Part shown: in pieces, positions 1 through 11,307 of the stretch
Layout: the number at the start of each line of letters is the position of its first letter
How positions within the stretch are numbered: the first letter of the stretch is position 1
Source of the DNA: Calvatia gigantea
Lineage: Eukaryota > Basidiomycota > Agaricomycetes > Agaricales > Lycoperdaceae
Direction: 5' to 3'
DNA: 64,000 bases
Assembly (NCBI GenBank): GCA_025093985.1
Contig: JACAAK010000007.1
Coordinates: forward strand, 372,001-436,000
Program-made: the position numbers and the translations under genes
Notes under the pieces: generated by a model
Seen by the model: the letters and a program-made list of their open reading frames with translations, nothing else
Database searches by the model: none
Told to the model about the DNA's origin: nothing

Positions 1-2328
1 TCGTGATGCCAACCACAACTGTCATCGCGCTCAATCCGCACTGTGGTATTTCAAGCAGCATGATTTCCTTGAAACCCACCATTTCATAGATGGCAACAGC
101 ATTTCAGACTCTTTGGGGACTTGCAGTCGACATGATACTCGGGTCCGTTTCATATAGATCTCCTTGCTCCTCGAGAAGCATGACATTAACTCCATGTTGA
201 CACACCAACGCTGGACAATATCTGGAGCAGGAAATGTCAATCTCAGCATGGGGGCATAGGGTACTACACATCCCGGTTGTGTTTCATACTCAAGAAAATC
301 GTGCGGTCCGGCCGGGTTGGAGGCATTAAACCCAAGCCCGGGCACCGCTCGCTGGTGTTATCCCCAACATGCACCTGGACGGGTGGATTGCATACCCGAC
401 GTACCCGCCGGCAGCGCCGCAGATAAGGTTGACTGGAAGGGGTTGTCTTCTACTAGCCGGCCTATTAGCGATGTGCTATCTTGCTGAGAAGAGGTCGTTG
501 CTATTGGTATCAAATCTTAGTTGGTTAATAGCGGTCACTGACCACCAGCCAAGGGTATTTGAATCCTCACAACTCGAATAGAAGGTTCATGGCAAGTCTT
601 GAAACCCCTTCTTCTAATGCTGCATGATCTACATAGGTACACGAGTCTTAGCTCCGTTGTTCCAAGAGAATGGCTCCCCTGAAAGTCCCAGACCAGCAAG
701 GTTGTCGTCCTGTATATCCTGGAGACAGTACCGAGGTAAGTGGCAAACTCACAGCGGGTGGCAACCAAGAGACCATAGGATTTCCGGTATCCCTCTTCTC
801 ATCCCCATGCAAAATGCACGGCGGCAAGCCGACAAGTTATTTACAACCAATGCAGCAACATGTCCAGGTTCCCGGCGCAATGACAAGTTCTCCGTTCCAG
901 TGATGGGAACATCTATAAACGGGCATTGGAGTTTGTACTTGAGATCCTACGCCGTCGGCTGGTACTTTAATAACTGCCCGCTCGGACATAAGCCTAGGAC
1001 TGAGCGCTCCCAGATAAATGATCGACGAGGTTTCATGATTTTGGGGCAAATTCCATCAAATCAATCACCCCTAGCTAGACTTTGGACGCCGAAAACAGAT
1101 AAGAATAAATAGTTTTGTTGCGGACTGGGAATTCACTTCCAAAAGAATATTATCTCCTAGGTATCTGGTCGTTCAAGGTTGTATTATGGTGGTGGTATGA
1201 TCGGACGCTTGGGGACTTGGCATACAAACGCATGCTGACCAGGCTCAATAATGATGCCTTTTTTCACAGTTATTGATAGATACATCTCATACGATGCATG
1301 GGCACGGGTGGGACTTTGTTCGCGCTCTTTACATTCTAAAGGACAAGTTACTCGCCGAACGGAGCAGAGGAGCAGACAGTCGTGCTCTAACACGTTGATG
1401 GTTTCGTCCTCAGCACCTCCCAAGCTACTGAATCCACACAGTGGTCTAGGGGGATGCGCCCTTTTTGAGAGATTGTAATCATTGTTCTGAGCAAATGAGC
1501 AAGCACTGATGCCTGCCATTCAACGATTGTTAGCTAGAAAAGGCATCTATATGGTGCTCAGCCGACGGATCAACTCGCCGTCCAGCACTCCGCATTCCCT
1601 GGCCAACATATACCCAGTGTTTTAGCCGAAGCTTTTCCCCCGAGGTAATTATGGCTTCTCAGGTCGAGTCCCCGCTACCTGGACCGGTAAACAGACCTCC
1701 TACGCATGCTGGCGACTAGAAAATCGTGGCGCCTATAACCCTTAGACATCGGATAAGAATGATAGCTCTCCTGAGGAGATGAAGAGCAACATCCATTTCC
1801 GCCGGTCAGCACTGTCAGCGCCAAGGAGGGGTTAATGTTGCCTTAGTGGTACCTCGGCACAGGGTTATTGCTGACATAACAAATTTTCTCACGGCGAGGC
1901 AGCTGCGATGCTTTACTAGCATCTGAGCACAAAAGCGGTGAGCGAGAACGCACCGGGTTGTAGAATGTCCGCCGGCAAAAGCATTTCTATCTTGGTGGTG
2001 CACGACTATCTGCTTCCAGTGAAAAAATCTCACGTCTGTACCTCGGTTCTTCATAACCTCTTTTCCTACCAGATCGTGGCTCAAACTTCAAGCGCCAGGA
2101 TGGAATAACTTGAAACTCATGAATCAAACCAGGGCACTGCTTTCGTGGACTGGCACCACCGGAATTATTGGTTCAGGATCAATCACCGTAGGCCCCGGCC
2201 GTTTCCATCTGCGTTTAATGTGTGTAAGTCAAAAGTCGACTCCTTCCTTGCGCCGCTTAGCCGTGTGCAGAAATGGATCTACTACTATCAAACGCCAAAG
2301 TACATTTTAAATCTGTCCTGCAGGAGCT
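1..2328. other. No supported gene
   Basis: I see no recognisable protein family, splice-connected reading frames or RNA gene here. Open frames exist on both strands, for example complement 31-345 and 624-1112 on +, but they overlap frames on the other strand and resemble nothing I know. The stretch could hold a diverged or lineage-specific gene that I cannot identify by eye. Confidence 0.5.
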
Positions 2329-2388
2329 TATATAACCCGCACCTAAGGTTCCTTCCTCGAACCTCGAAATTCTTCCCTCTCAGCTATG
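2329..2388 (+). promoter_or_regulatory. Candidate TATA box, pyrimidine-rich leader and ATG
   Basis: A TATATAA at 2329-2335 is followed by a C/T-rich leader and by an ATG at 2386 in a good context (AGCTATGGCC). This spacing and composition are typical of basidiomycete promoters. The frame from this ATG stays open for 34 codons and contains possible donor sites (GTAAGG after codon 11, GTGAAC near 2479). It could be the first exon of the zinc-cluster factor downstream, but I could not find an intron that joins the frames, so the link is unproven. Confidence 0.35.
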
Positions 2389-2869
2389 GCCACGTCCGTA
2401 CTTCCCACAATGCCTCCTGTAAGGCATTCCATTGATATCAAAGCCAACGGAGAAGTCAGCCGCATGCGGAATCACAAAGGTGAACTTTGATTGGCAGCCT
2501 TTTCTGGAAAAGGCCCCGCTCGTTCTAATTGTTGCACAACTCAGGGAACATGCCATCACTCCCACAAACGAAATATTGTTCTCTCTGTCCAGCGAAGTTC
2601 ACTCGCACCACGCACCTCAACCGGCACCTTCGTTCACGTTAGTAAACCTCACATATACTGGATACCAATGTTGATCCTATTATAATAGATACAAATGAAC
2701 GGTTGCATCGATGTAATGTAGGTTCTCATGTTGAGTTGTGTATTGTTGATACTTACTGCGTGCTCAGACCTGTAATGCCGAGTTTACGCGGAGTGACCTG
2801 TTAACTCGACATAAACGAACGTGTGGTGATTCGTGAGTATCTAGACATTTTGTTACCTCTCGGGCTACA

Positions 2870-5193
2870 TTGAAACCTCCCCCCAGTCGAAATGCTAACA
2901 AATCACGGCGGAAATCATGCCAGGTGCGTCTTGTATTTTTCCCAGGCTATCCTTTTAAACTCAAATTTGTTACAAGGCTTGTGCAGAATCGAAAGTTAAA
3001 TGTAATCTGCAACTCCCCTGTTCCAAGTGTTCGGCCCGAGGGAGAGAGTGCATCTTCATCAATGATCCAGAGGCTTCAAGGAACAAACGCAATGCAGCGA
3101 AGAAGACTGCACAGCAATCCTCATCATCCAAGGGTTCAACAAAGTCGACACCGGCAGCGGCGACATCAACGAACTACCCAACGTCATCCCCGCCCTATCC
3201 TTCACTTTTCGCGGCCACTAACGTCACACCCTCACCTACCCTTTCTTTGGATAGTCAGCTGCTGCCCCTGAGTCCACTCGACCTTCCGCCTCTTTCGGCG
3301 TCCTCGAGCTCCTCCATAGCTTCCACTCGATCGTCTCCTCGATCAGATCTTTTCGAGCCTCACGGAGATTTTGCTCGATCGTTCGAAGCTGCGACCTTTG
3401 ACACTTTGACCTTGGATAATCAGCTCAGTCGGTTGTTTCCTAACCCCTCCTTTGATAGTTTCGCCATGGACCAAACGATTTCGCCCTGCCCTCCGCTTCC
3501 CGTCCCAGTGCAAGAATCGTCAACTTGGTTGGATATCGGTGAAGCTTTCCAGAGATTTGGAGGGGGCGATGCCTTTCCTTATCAACAAAGTGTTAGAATG
3601 GGCAGCCAGGACTTCATGTCCGACTTTACCCCCTTAGTACCAGTTCTGTCACTCAATGTGGCTTCACAAGTAGGCTCTACCACAGGCCCAGCAGGAACTC
3701 CTTTCGATTCCTCGAGCCTACCAGATACACTTGAACCTACCGCCGAGGACTTGGAGCACTACCGTACGTTTATGCACCTTCGCATATGTGTAGGTCCTTA
3801 TTAACTTAAACATATACAGTATACCTATTTTTTTCTGCCTTCAGCGCTCAGATACCTATCATCCATCCTTCTACATGGAGACCTGAAGGCAAACCTCTGA
3901 TCCTGATCCGCGCCATGCAAGCATGTGGGGCCCTCTTTGTTCAAACGAAGGTTGCAATGAACTTCATCACCACCACCCTCGCGACAATGCGGGATACCCT
4001 TGTTTCCGAATTTGTAAGTGCGGTCATTCCTCTCTACGTCTTCGGTGGCTTAATATCTGCATGTCAGTCCAACAGCAGCGTGGACCCGAGCCAACAGATA
4101 CACGTTATTATTGCCGTTGTGCTTCTGCAGACAATAGGTCTCTTCCATCAAAAAGCTGATCAGAGGGTTTCGTCCAGTGTTTACCATGGAATGTTGGTTA
4201 TGGTAGGTGGCTCCGTGATCTCAGGGTGGGCCATTTTGCTGATTAACACTTTCCAGATGATTCGCCGGACTGGCCTCATTAACCGAGTTGCCTTGTGGAC
4301 ACCGCCGGACCTGAATGATGCCAGTGGGTTGGATAAAGCATGGAAGGAATGGGCTCAATATGAAACCGTTAAACGGTAAGTTTACGTGCTATATCCTCGG
4401 AGATTCCACTCATTCCTCCATCAGTGCGCTATTGGTTTCGTACCTGCACGACTGCTGCCATTGCATGTACTTCTCCATGTCTCCATCGTTCCACCCGAGC
4501 GAGTTCGACATCAATCTCCCATGTGACGAAGGTTTATGGACAGCAGGCAGCCCAGCACAATGGCTCCAGGCTGCCAAGACACCTTCGCGGTACGGCATCG
4601 GTCTCGCGCGGCTCTCCGGGTTTAGCATGCAACGCGCCCTGGCGAGCTTAGCCGAGTTACAGCCTGCTGCGGCACCTCCGACGCTTAGTCCATTCGCGCA
4701 TTTCATTCTTATCCACACCATTCTCCGGAACCTCCACGCCTCCAACATCCGCACTCAATCTGATGTTCCTTCCGCCGCTCCCCCTTCTGACGACTCCGCC
4801 AAGGAGACCGCCTTTTCTGCTCAATATGCTCTGCATAATTGGCTACAGATGTGGATGAGCAATCCTGATGCGATGCGTTACGAGAACGGCCGAGAAGAGC
4901 CGCCTTTTGTTTATAACGCTTTCCCCTTCTATTGGCTCGCACAAGTCTCGCTAATTGCTATGCAAGATGACATTGGGGTTGATATCAAGCCTTTGGACGA
5001 TAAAAACGAGGGTCGCTATCGCCTCATGAAGGAGTGGCTTGACAGGATCAAGTCCCACCTCCGGAGCGGAATTCAAGTTCCTCCTCAACTCTGGGAAGAG
5101 CTAGCAAAGATCCGCTTGCAAATCCAGCAGCGTTTAGACCGGAATATTGGCGAGCTCCCTGGCGGCTTGACTTCTTTCTTTCAGTCTAGCTAG
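2870..5193 (+). CDS. Zn2Cys6 transcription factor with fungal-specific regulatory domain (5' end uncertain)
   Basis: Sequence-specific nuclear regulator, target unknown. Exons that keep one frame: (up to 2923), 2977-3763, 3820-4013, 4068-4202, 4257-4375, 4425-5193, giving at least 685 residues. After splicing 2924-2976 the cysteines fall as C-x2-C-x6-C-x5-C-x2-C-x6-C (CQACAESKVKC then CNLQLPCSKCSARGREC), an exact Zn2Cys6 cluster; the intron lies inside the first C-x2-C pair. A Ser/Pro-rich linker follows (3247-3760), then a helical region and the regulatory-domain signature SYLHDCCHCMYFS and DINLPCDEGLW near 4440-4550. The first exon is not identified: the frame upstream of 2881 is open but has no ATG before a stop at 2834. 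The intron before 2977 would end in AAG rather than a usual YAG, which is unusual but needed for the cluster. Family assignment is firm; regulated genes cannot be inferred. Confidence 0.85.
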
Positions 5194-6311
5194 AGCAGGT
5201 CTATTCGCCTTGGCCATTTAAGTTATTGCCATGTTTTGCCCTCGAGTGTATCTCCATGCATTGTTTTCTTATTGTTTTGCATTTGACCTCGCATTGCAAT
5301 GTATTCTAAATCATAGTTATCTTCGGCATATGGATCATGATAGATTGTTCACTGTACTACCTGTCTTCTCGGGGTTTTACTGATGTTTTCATATATAGAG
5401 TGAATGCACAAGCTGCGTGTTTCTTGTCATGAGCGCTGCGGTGATTAGAAATTCAGGGCATATTACTGATATATTGCTAGCTATCAAGACACAAGCGGAT
5501 CTGTATCAACCATACAACCCTACGAGGCACCCATTCCTACAGCCGAGAATTAAGGAAGAACATCTGCCAAGAAGTAAGCGAGTTATCCTGAAGCGAGCAG
5601 AGAGGTCTCAGTGGAAAAAGAGTCGTCATTCCCGCCGAAGCGAGTCGTACTCATTAAAATCAGTTTTTTTTTGGATCATCGACCTATTCCCAAGTAGGTG
5701 GATTTAGACAAGATTGAAGGTGCTCACCTGTTAGCGCTATTTCCCCCCATCAAGCACGCTCCGGACCCAGGTGACAAGAATGTTCCAGCATAAATCGACA
5801 TACCACGACATCCAAGCTGCATCGCGATATTTCCTAGCTCTGGGTTGGTCTTGAAGGTAAAAGACTCATATGAGTCATGGCACTGTGTCGATGGTAGGAG
5901 CCCAAAGCGACCAGCGTGGCAAACCTTCGTGAAGAGAAAAAGCTGAGTTTGTCCAAGTTATATTTGATGGTCGGAGTTTGCGGGCATTGCCGATCCTGCA
6001 GGTATTTCCATGACTTAAGTAAGTCAGCGGAATAACGATTTGGTAGTCATTAACTCAAGCGCCCAACGTTGTCAATGTTAGCTTACTCGAGCACAGAAGA
6101 TACTATGTCCAATGTGTGAGATAGAGAAATGTAAGCATTACTCTGCGTGCCATTCCTCACCTCTTCATAATCTGCGTAACATAAATATCTCCGAGTCTCC
6201 CACACCACACCACCGATCAACGTCATCGGCTACATGATACTTGCGGGAACATGAGGTGCATCAGCTCTCGATCAGCTCCATCTCATCTGAACAATCCTCG
6301 TTTCCTTCACG
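5194..6311. other. Intergenic region
   Basis: Between the stop of the zinc-cluster factor and the start of the GFA gene I see no coding region. It should contain the factor's 3' UTR and the GFA promoter. No clear TATA box or repeat was found. Confidence 0.5.
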
Positions 6312-7018
6312 ATGCCGGTCGAACTGAAAGGAAGCTGCCATTGCGGTGCCGTCAAGTATAGTGTACTTTCAAGCACTCCAGTTCCATACCAGGTGCCGTA
6401 CTTATCGCGTAAGATGGTTTATCCGCACGTCGTTAATGAAATCAAAGCTCTGCCTTTGCTCCATTTGTCGGAAGGTCGGTGGCGTCGGTGGTAGTATCAA
6501 CCTCGGTGGGCATAGCAAGACGCTCAAAGTCGAGGGGAAAGAGAATCTCAGGTCCGCCAGCATTCCGAACGACTCACCTTCCAGTCTCATCAGTTCTTAG
6601 TGTCTACAACGCGGTTCTAGATCGGGGTACGCCACAAGAACGTCGAGCTTCGTCCGAGCGCAACTTCTGCAAGCATTGCAGTAGCATGCTTTGGTTATAC
6701 GACAAAGAATGGTTTGTCAAATTTCCTAATTTTACGAGCACAAGACTATAATTGGTGTGTAGGCCCGAGTTAATTCACCCGTTCGCTTCGTCGATCGATT
6801 CTCCCAAACTTGAAGCACCTGAGACTATGGTGAGGATATAACGATTTCGAAGCTTCGACCTCATCTGAGAGCTGTTGATCATCGTTTAGGTTTGTGTCAA
6901 GCTGAACTCCAAGCCCGACTATGTGCGCCTTCCTGAAGGGAATAGGGAGCTTTATCAGGATTATGGCCCAAATTCTTTGGAGGACTGGCACAAGAAAAAT
7001 GGACTTTATAAGGAGTAG
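6312..7018 (+). CDS. GFA/CENP-V (DUF636) family zinc protein
   Basis: Small zinc-binding protein of the family named after a proposed glutathione-dependent formaldehyde-activating enzyme; most members have no proven activity. Five exons join without breaking frame: 6312-6392, 6448-6551, 6601-6711, 6763-6829, 6890-7018, giving 163 residues, the usual size of the family. The diagnostic cysteines are present: GSCHCGAVKY at residues 8-17, CLCSICRK just after the first intron, and FCKHCSSMLW further on. The C-terminus SLEDWHKKNGLY is typical of fungal members. The first intron ends in AAG, so that boundary is less certain. The gene is convergent with the WD40 gene on the other strand, with fewer than 200 bp between stops. 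Substrate cannot be told from sequence. Confidence 0.88.
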
Positions 7019-7204
7019 CTAAGGACTTCCCCGCGAAGAGTCCCTACGATTAGCTGAAGGAAATCAGAAATAACCATTGGTCATTATCAACAGCGATTGC
7101 CCATTACAGACAGAATGGTGCTGACATAGATAGAGGAAGAGAAATCGGGTGGCGCCTCAATGAGGCACCGTGCTGAGGTTCGAAGGACGTGGAGAGGCGC
7201 GTGA

Positions 7205-10200
7205 CTATGCAATAGATGCAGTCCGCGAAACGCCACCACGTTGAATACCACCAGTTGGCACTGTGAGCCGCGCAGCGATTTCCGTAAAGGAGCGCGTAGT
7301 TGACAATGAAGGTTGCGGCCTGATCGATGGGTTTGGAATATGACCGGATGCCTCTCGGACTCTCATCTCTCCGGCGGCAGGCTCTTGCGCAGAAGCCGCG
7401 CTTGCTTGAGAAGTAGTTTTACGTATGATCGGTACGATGGATTGCATCTGCTCGGGTGCTGTCCAAAGTTGTATTATCGAAGCTTCTTCGGTAGTAAAAC
7501 GCGTAACAGCGAAGGTGGCAGAGGACGGCCTCCAGGACAATTGTTGGATCACCGAGGTTTCATCCTCCTCCTCAGAACCGAGAGAGAGGAGGTAGCCGGG
7601 CCATAACTCGAGCGTGTTGGAGTTCCATCGCCAGACGCGTACTTTGCCAGCTACGAAATCCATGAGTACTGGGATTTCATAAATCAAGGTTCTGCACCAT
7701 ACCTGGAGTAACACTATAAATGAAATCATCCTGAATTCCTCCGAACGTCGTTGAGTGATCGTATCCTTCGTCACCCAGATCATCAGGGTGTAAAACAGTC
7801 AGGCGGCGCAGAATTGGGATGACATGCAGGTTTGAACTATCCAGATTTGCGTCGAATTCCCAAGCTTGGAAAGGTGCCTACTCCAGTCATCAGTGGTCCT
7901 GCAGCATCGGTCTCTAGGGGAGTGACCAACTTCCAAAGAATTAACAAGCATATGAAGTCCAAATCTCGAAATCTGAATGGACTGGACATCTTCAAGGACA
8001 GGGAGCTGGCTTCAGGTGGAAATTAGATCAGATTATCCCGCCGGTGCCAATGTGAATAAACTCACTAAACCCCACGTTTCTGGTCCATGTCGTATACTGA
8101 CAAGTGTTTCGTCAATACCGACACTGGCTATGGCCACTAGCACTTACCAACAATCCGTTTTTCCTGTTTCTGTTCCGCTATTGGTGAGGTTTCGTTCGTC
8201 GAAGTCTTCACCCGGGCCAAGATTACAAGATAGTTGTGCGTTGGTTCGATGGCCATGTGGCGGATGCTGAGGTCGTCCAGGATATACGTTTCCATCTGGA
8301 AAATGCGTGACGTTAGAACACCACCCACAGCCAGTATATCGAGCACCGACAGTTCTATGGCTTCGCGACTACCCCGTGCGTTAGACACTATAATTGTCAG
8401 ATTAATGTAAAGACCTCACCCTCTTGTGTATCTTGCCGTTCTCAGCGGTCAAAATGGCTGATGCCGAATCAGTGTTGAATCAAACCTGGTACAAGAGATA
8501 CAAGAGACATACTATGGGCATCAAGCCAGACGACTGCCCTCGTGGTATGTCGTGTCCGAAGCGTGCGTACGACATGTCGAGCCTAGTAATATAGGGTATG
8601 GGGAACGGTGCTAGGGCAATGACGAAAAGAGTCGAAAGACATACGTAATCCCATATGTGCAATTCGTGGTCGAAATGTATGAGAATCTCTCGTCCATCCG
8701 GGGACCTTCGGGGTTCGGCTGAAGCACTGGGTGCAGAAAATACCACACTTACCAGAGGACTCCTCTACCAACCATCCGCGTCTGTCCTTGATGCCACATG
8801 TCAGCTATCCTCGTCGTTGCCTAAAAATTGTCATTCTCAAGGTCAACGGATTCAATGAATGACAATACGGATGTAATGTCGTAGACTGCCGTCCACGTAG
8901 AGATGGTGAATTTGTCTTCCTTCACACTGCCGATATATTGCGTGAACTTCGCTGTTGAGTACACTGTAAAAAACGGACAAACCAGGTAACAGCGAAGTGC
9001 GGGTTGGCCGGAGAGAACTGCGAGTAACGGACCGGTCCATATCGATTGGCTACAGTAAAATTCGAGACGAGGTGGGCCGACTTGGCGGGTTTAGCATGGG
9101 ATCCTTGTTGCGCAACAGCAGCATTAACCGCTTTTTTCCAGTTTTTGATAGGTCGAATAATGGGATCAGGTAGAGAGGGGCCTTTCTGACTGGCTTGTCT
9201 CTTATGGAGTTTGGTAAGGACCATGTTCTGGATACTAATGTTCCTTGTGAAATGCTTGAGCCGAGCGCCAACAGGCATTTCCGGAACTGGGGGTAGAGAT
9301 TGCGAGACTTGGGGCTTTGAACATGCGAACTTCGCTTCCTCGTCGAACCAATCCCCTTCATGTTTCACCAATGAAGACATCGAGCGCGTCATGATCGACG
9401 ATATATCTTCCTGAACCGGTGGGTCATCTGTCTCGTCGTGAGCATCGCGTCGATGTGACATCCACCTGTCGTGCAGCATGCCGAAGGGAGCACCGAACAT
9501 GCCCACGAAGGTGAGAGCAGTTGCTGCGACCGTCAATGGAGCCGTGAATATCGCCTGTCAGAAGAACATTGACCAGAGTGGGAAGAGTTAAAGTAGGTGG
9601 TACTGACTTGGTCCGATGCATAAGCAAAGAGTACAAGCCCAGCAGAGAATGAAGATATAGCTAGGACAAGAAATGTGGCAGGCGAGGACGAAATCCACCA
9701 CCTGATGAGGAATGGAGAGTGCGAGCCTCTAAATGTGATGTAAATTCGTGGTCCGTAACCGACGTTAAATACTCACGTTCTGGCCTGCCTCCAGGCCATT
9801 GATAATAAACTGTTTAGTGTCGCCCCGACGCTGAAGACTAGGGCACAAATCCAAAGAACGTTGACGATGAACATGAGGGGTTTGTCACCAGAACCGACGG
9901 ACATCTGTAACGTAGTCGCGGTGACACTAGAAAACAATGTGGCAACCGTCGACATGTTCATAAATTTATCGGACGACCGCTTCTGCTCGTATCGTATCGC
10001 CGGTACACCTGAAACTGCAGGTCGGATACCAAAGCACGGCGAGCATTGGTGCTTTACCTATTGCAATAAAGGCCTCGAGTACTGGTAGCAAGTCACGAAG
10101 GTCTGAAGCGAGCTCATGCCCGAGTTGGTGTACGTATTGTTGTATCGGTATTGTGTTCAGACGACCTTAGAGTTTTATCAGCGATTTGATAATTGGAACA

Positions 10201-11025
10201 AGCGGGGGAACGACCTTGATAGTGACTAGTGCAATGCTCACGATACTGCATTCCCCAGTTCAGACAACGAGCTTCCTAGAGTAACGATTCTGTTACCTTA
10301 ATATTCCTGATGAATGAGTTCAGTTCTTCACGGAGGCGAGCGCCCTCATCCTGGAACACTCCAAGTGTCAGGAATGCAATACTTGTTCCAAGTGAGACTT
10401 ACCGTTCGTTCATGGAACTCGTCCAGCCTATTTCGAAAATTCTGGAACCGTGTAGCAAGTTCCTGGAGGCAAAAGGGCAGTTCTTCATATCCACGATCCT
10501 TTGTCAGTGGGATGATATCGGTATTGGCATAGTAGAGGTTCGGATTGAGTGATGCCGCGTTTAATAGAAAGGCACTCTCGACGACAGGGAGATGTTTCCG
10601 TAGCCTCTTGACTGACCGCAACAATCCGGAAATCCTCCCCAAGTGCATGGCCTCGTACGAGAGTTTCCTGAGCTAGGTGAGTGAATGTTGGTTTGAGGAT
10701 ATTAGGATTAACAAGTACCACTTTTGGAAATGCTCACCTCCTCGTCGAATTCCTTGATGCTTCTGTGGAGTGAAAGAGAGGGGTGATAAAAGATGACGAG
10801 GCTTGTCCTAAGAAGAACCATAACGTACTTTTGGATCCCTCCAAAGGATACTTCAATACTTCCTGCGCCAAGTGGAGAAAATGGGAGCCGACGTCGTAAG
10901 GAGGCAGCATCTCCGTTGCCGCTGGGTCCCGGTATTGTGACAGGGTACAGTGTGTTGCTAGGCAGAGGAACGAGCCTTGACTGGAGCTGGCGCGGTGTAG
11001 GGGTTGTGCTAGCAGCCGGTTCCAT
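7205..11025 (-). CDS. Membrane-anchored WD40-repeat protein A (exons not fully resolved)
   Basis: A multi-exon gene running from about 11.0 kb down to a stop at 7205. In order from the N-terminus: a helical region (complement 10346-10675) whose core reads LGRISGLLRSVKRL; a hydrophobic segment LVFSVGATLNSLLSMAW (complement about 9790-9960); a second at 9600-9700 ending in SAGLVLFAYASDQ; a third near 9480-9550 (VAATALTFVGMF); a charged, Pro/Ser-rich stretch; then degenerate propeller blades with WD-like words (ILIHFDHELHIWDY at about 8700, GKVRVWRWNSNTLELW near 7650). This organisation, membrane module followed by propeller, is common in Agaricomycetes but its role is not established. A diverged paralogue lies directly upstream (11.3-14.9 kb). 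The start is uncertain: an ATG at 11025 opens one frame, but splicing fits a different frame through 10830-10970. Confidence 0.7.
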
Positions 11026-11307
11026 GACTCTCGCGGGCAGGGGATTAGGGAAGGGAAGTACGGACGCTCCTTACATATAAAGTCCCCAAGAGTTGACCCT
11101 ATGCATAGTAATTGATAAACGTCATAACATGAGGATATACCGTGCTTTAGCAAGTGCCCCGGCACTACTTGCGCATGAGATTCTGACGCCCAAGATCGGC
11201 TATACGACTACAGAAGAATCTCATTTCATTTCATTCATCTCGTAAATGTGACCTACGGCATGAGGAAGATCGCTAGGAATACAAGAAAACCGTATTAGTC
11301 GGAGGTG

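Noticed and set aside
31..345. A 104-codon open frame on the - strand at the window start
   Set aside because: No family resemblance, no supporting splice structure, and frames of this length occur by chance at this base composition.
624..1112. A 162-codon open frame on the + strand
   Set aside because: Unusual composition and no recognisable motif; overlapping frames on the other strand are similar in length. Left as unsupported.
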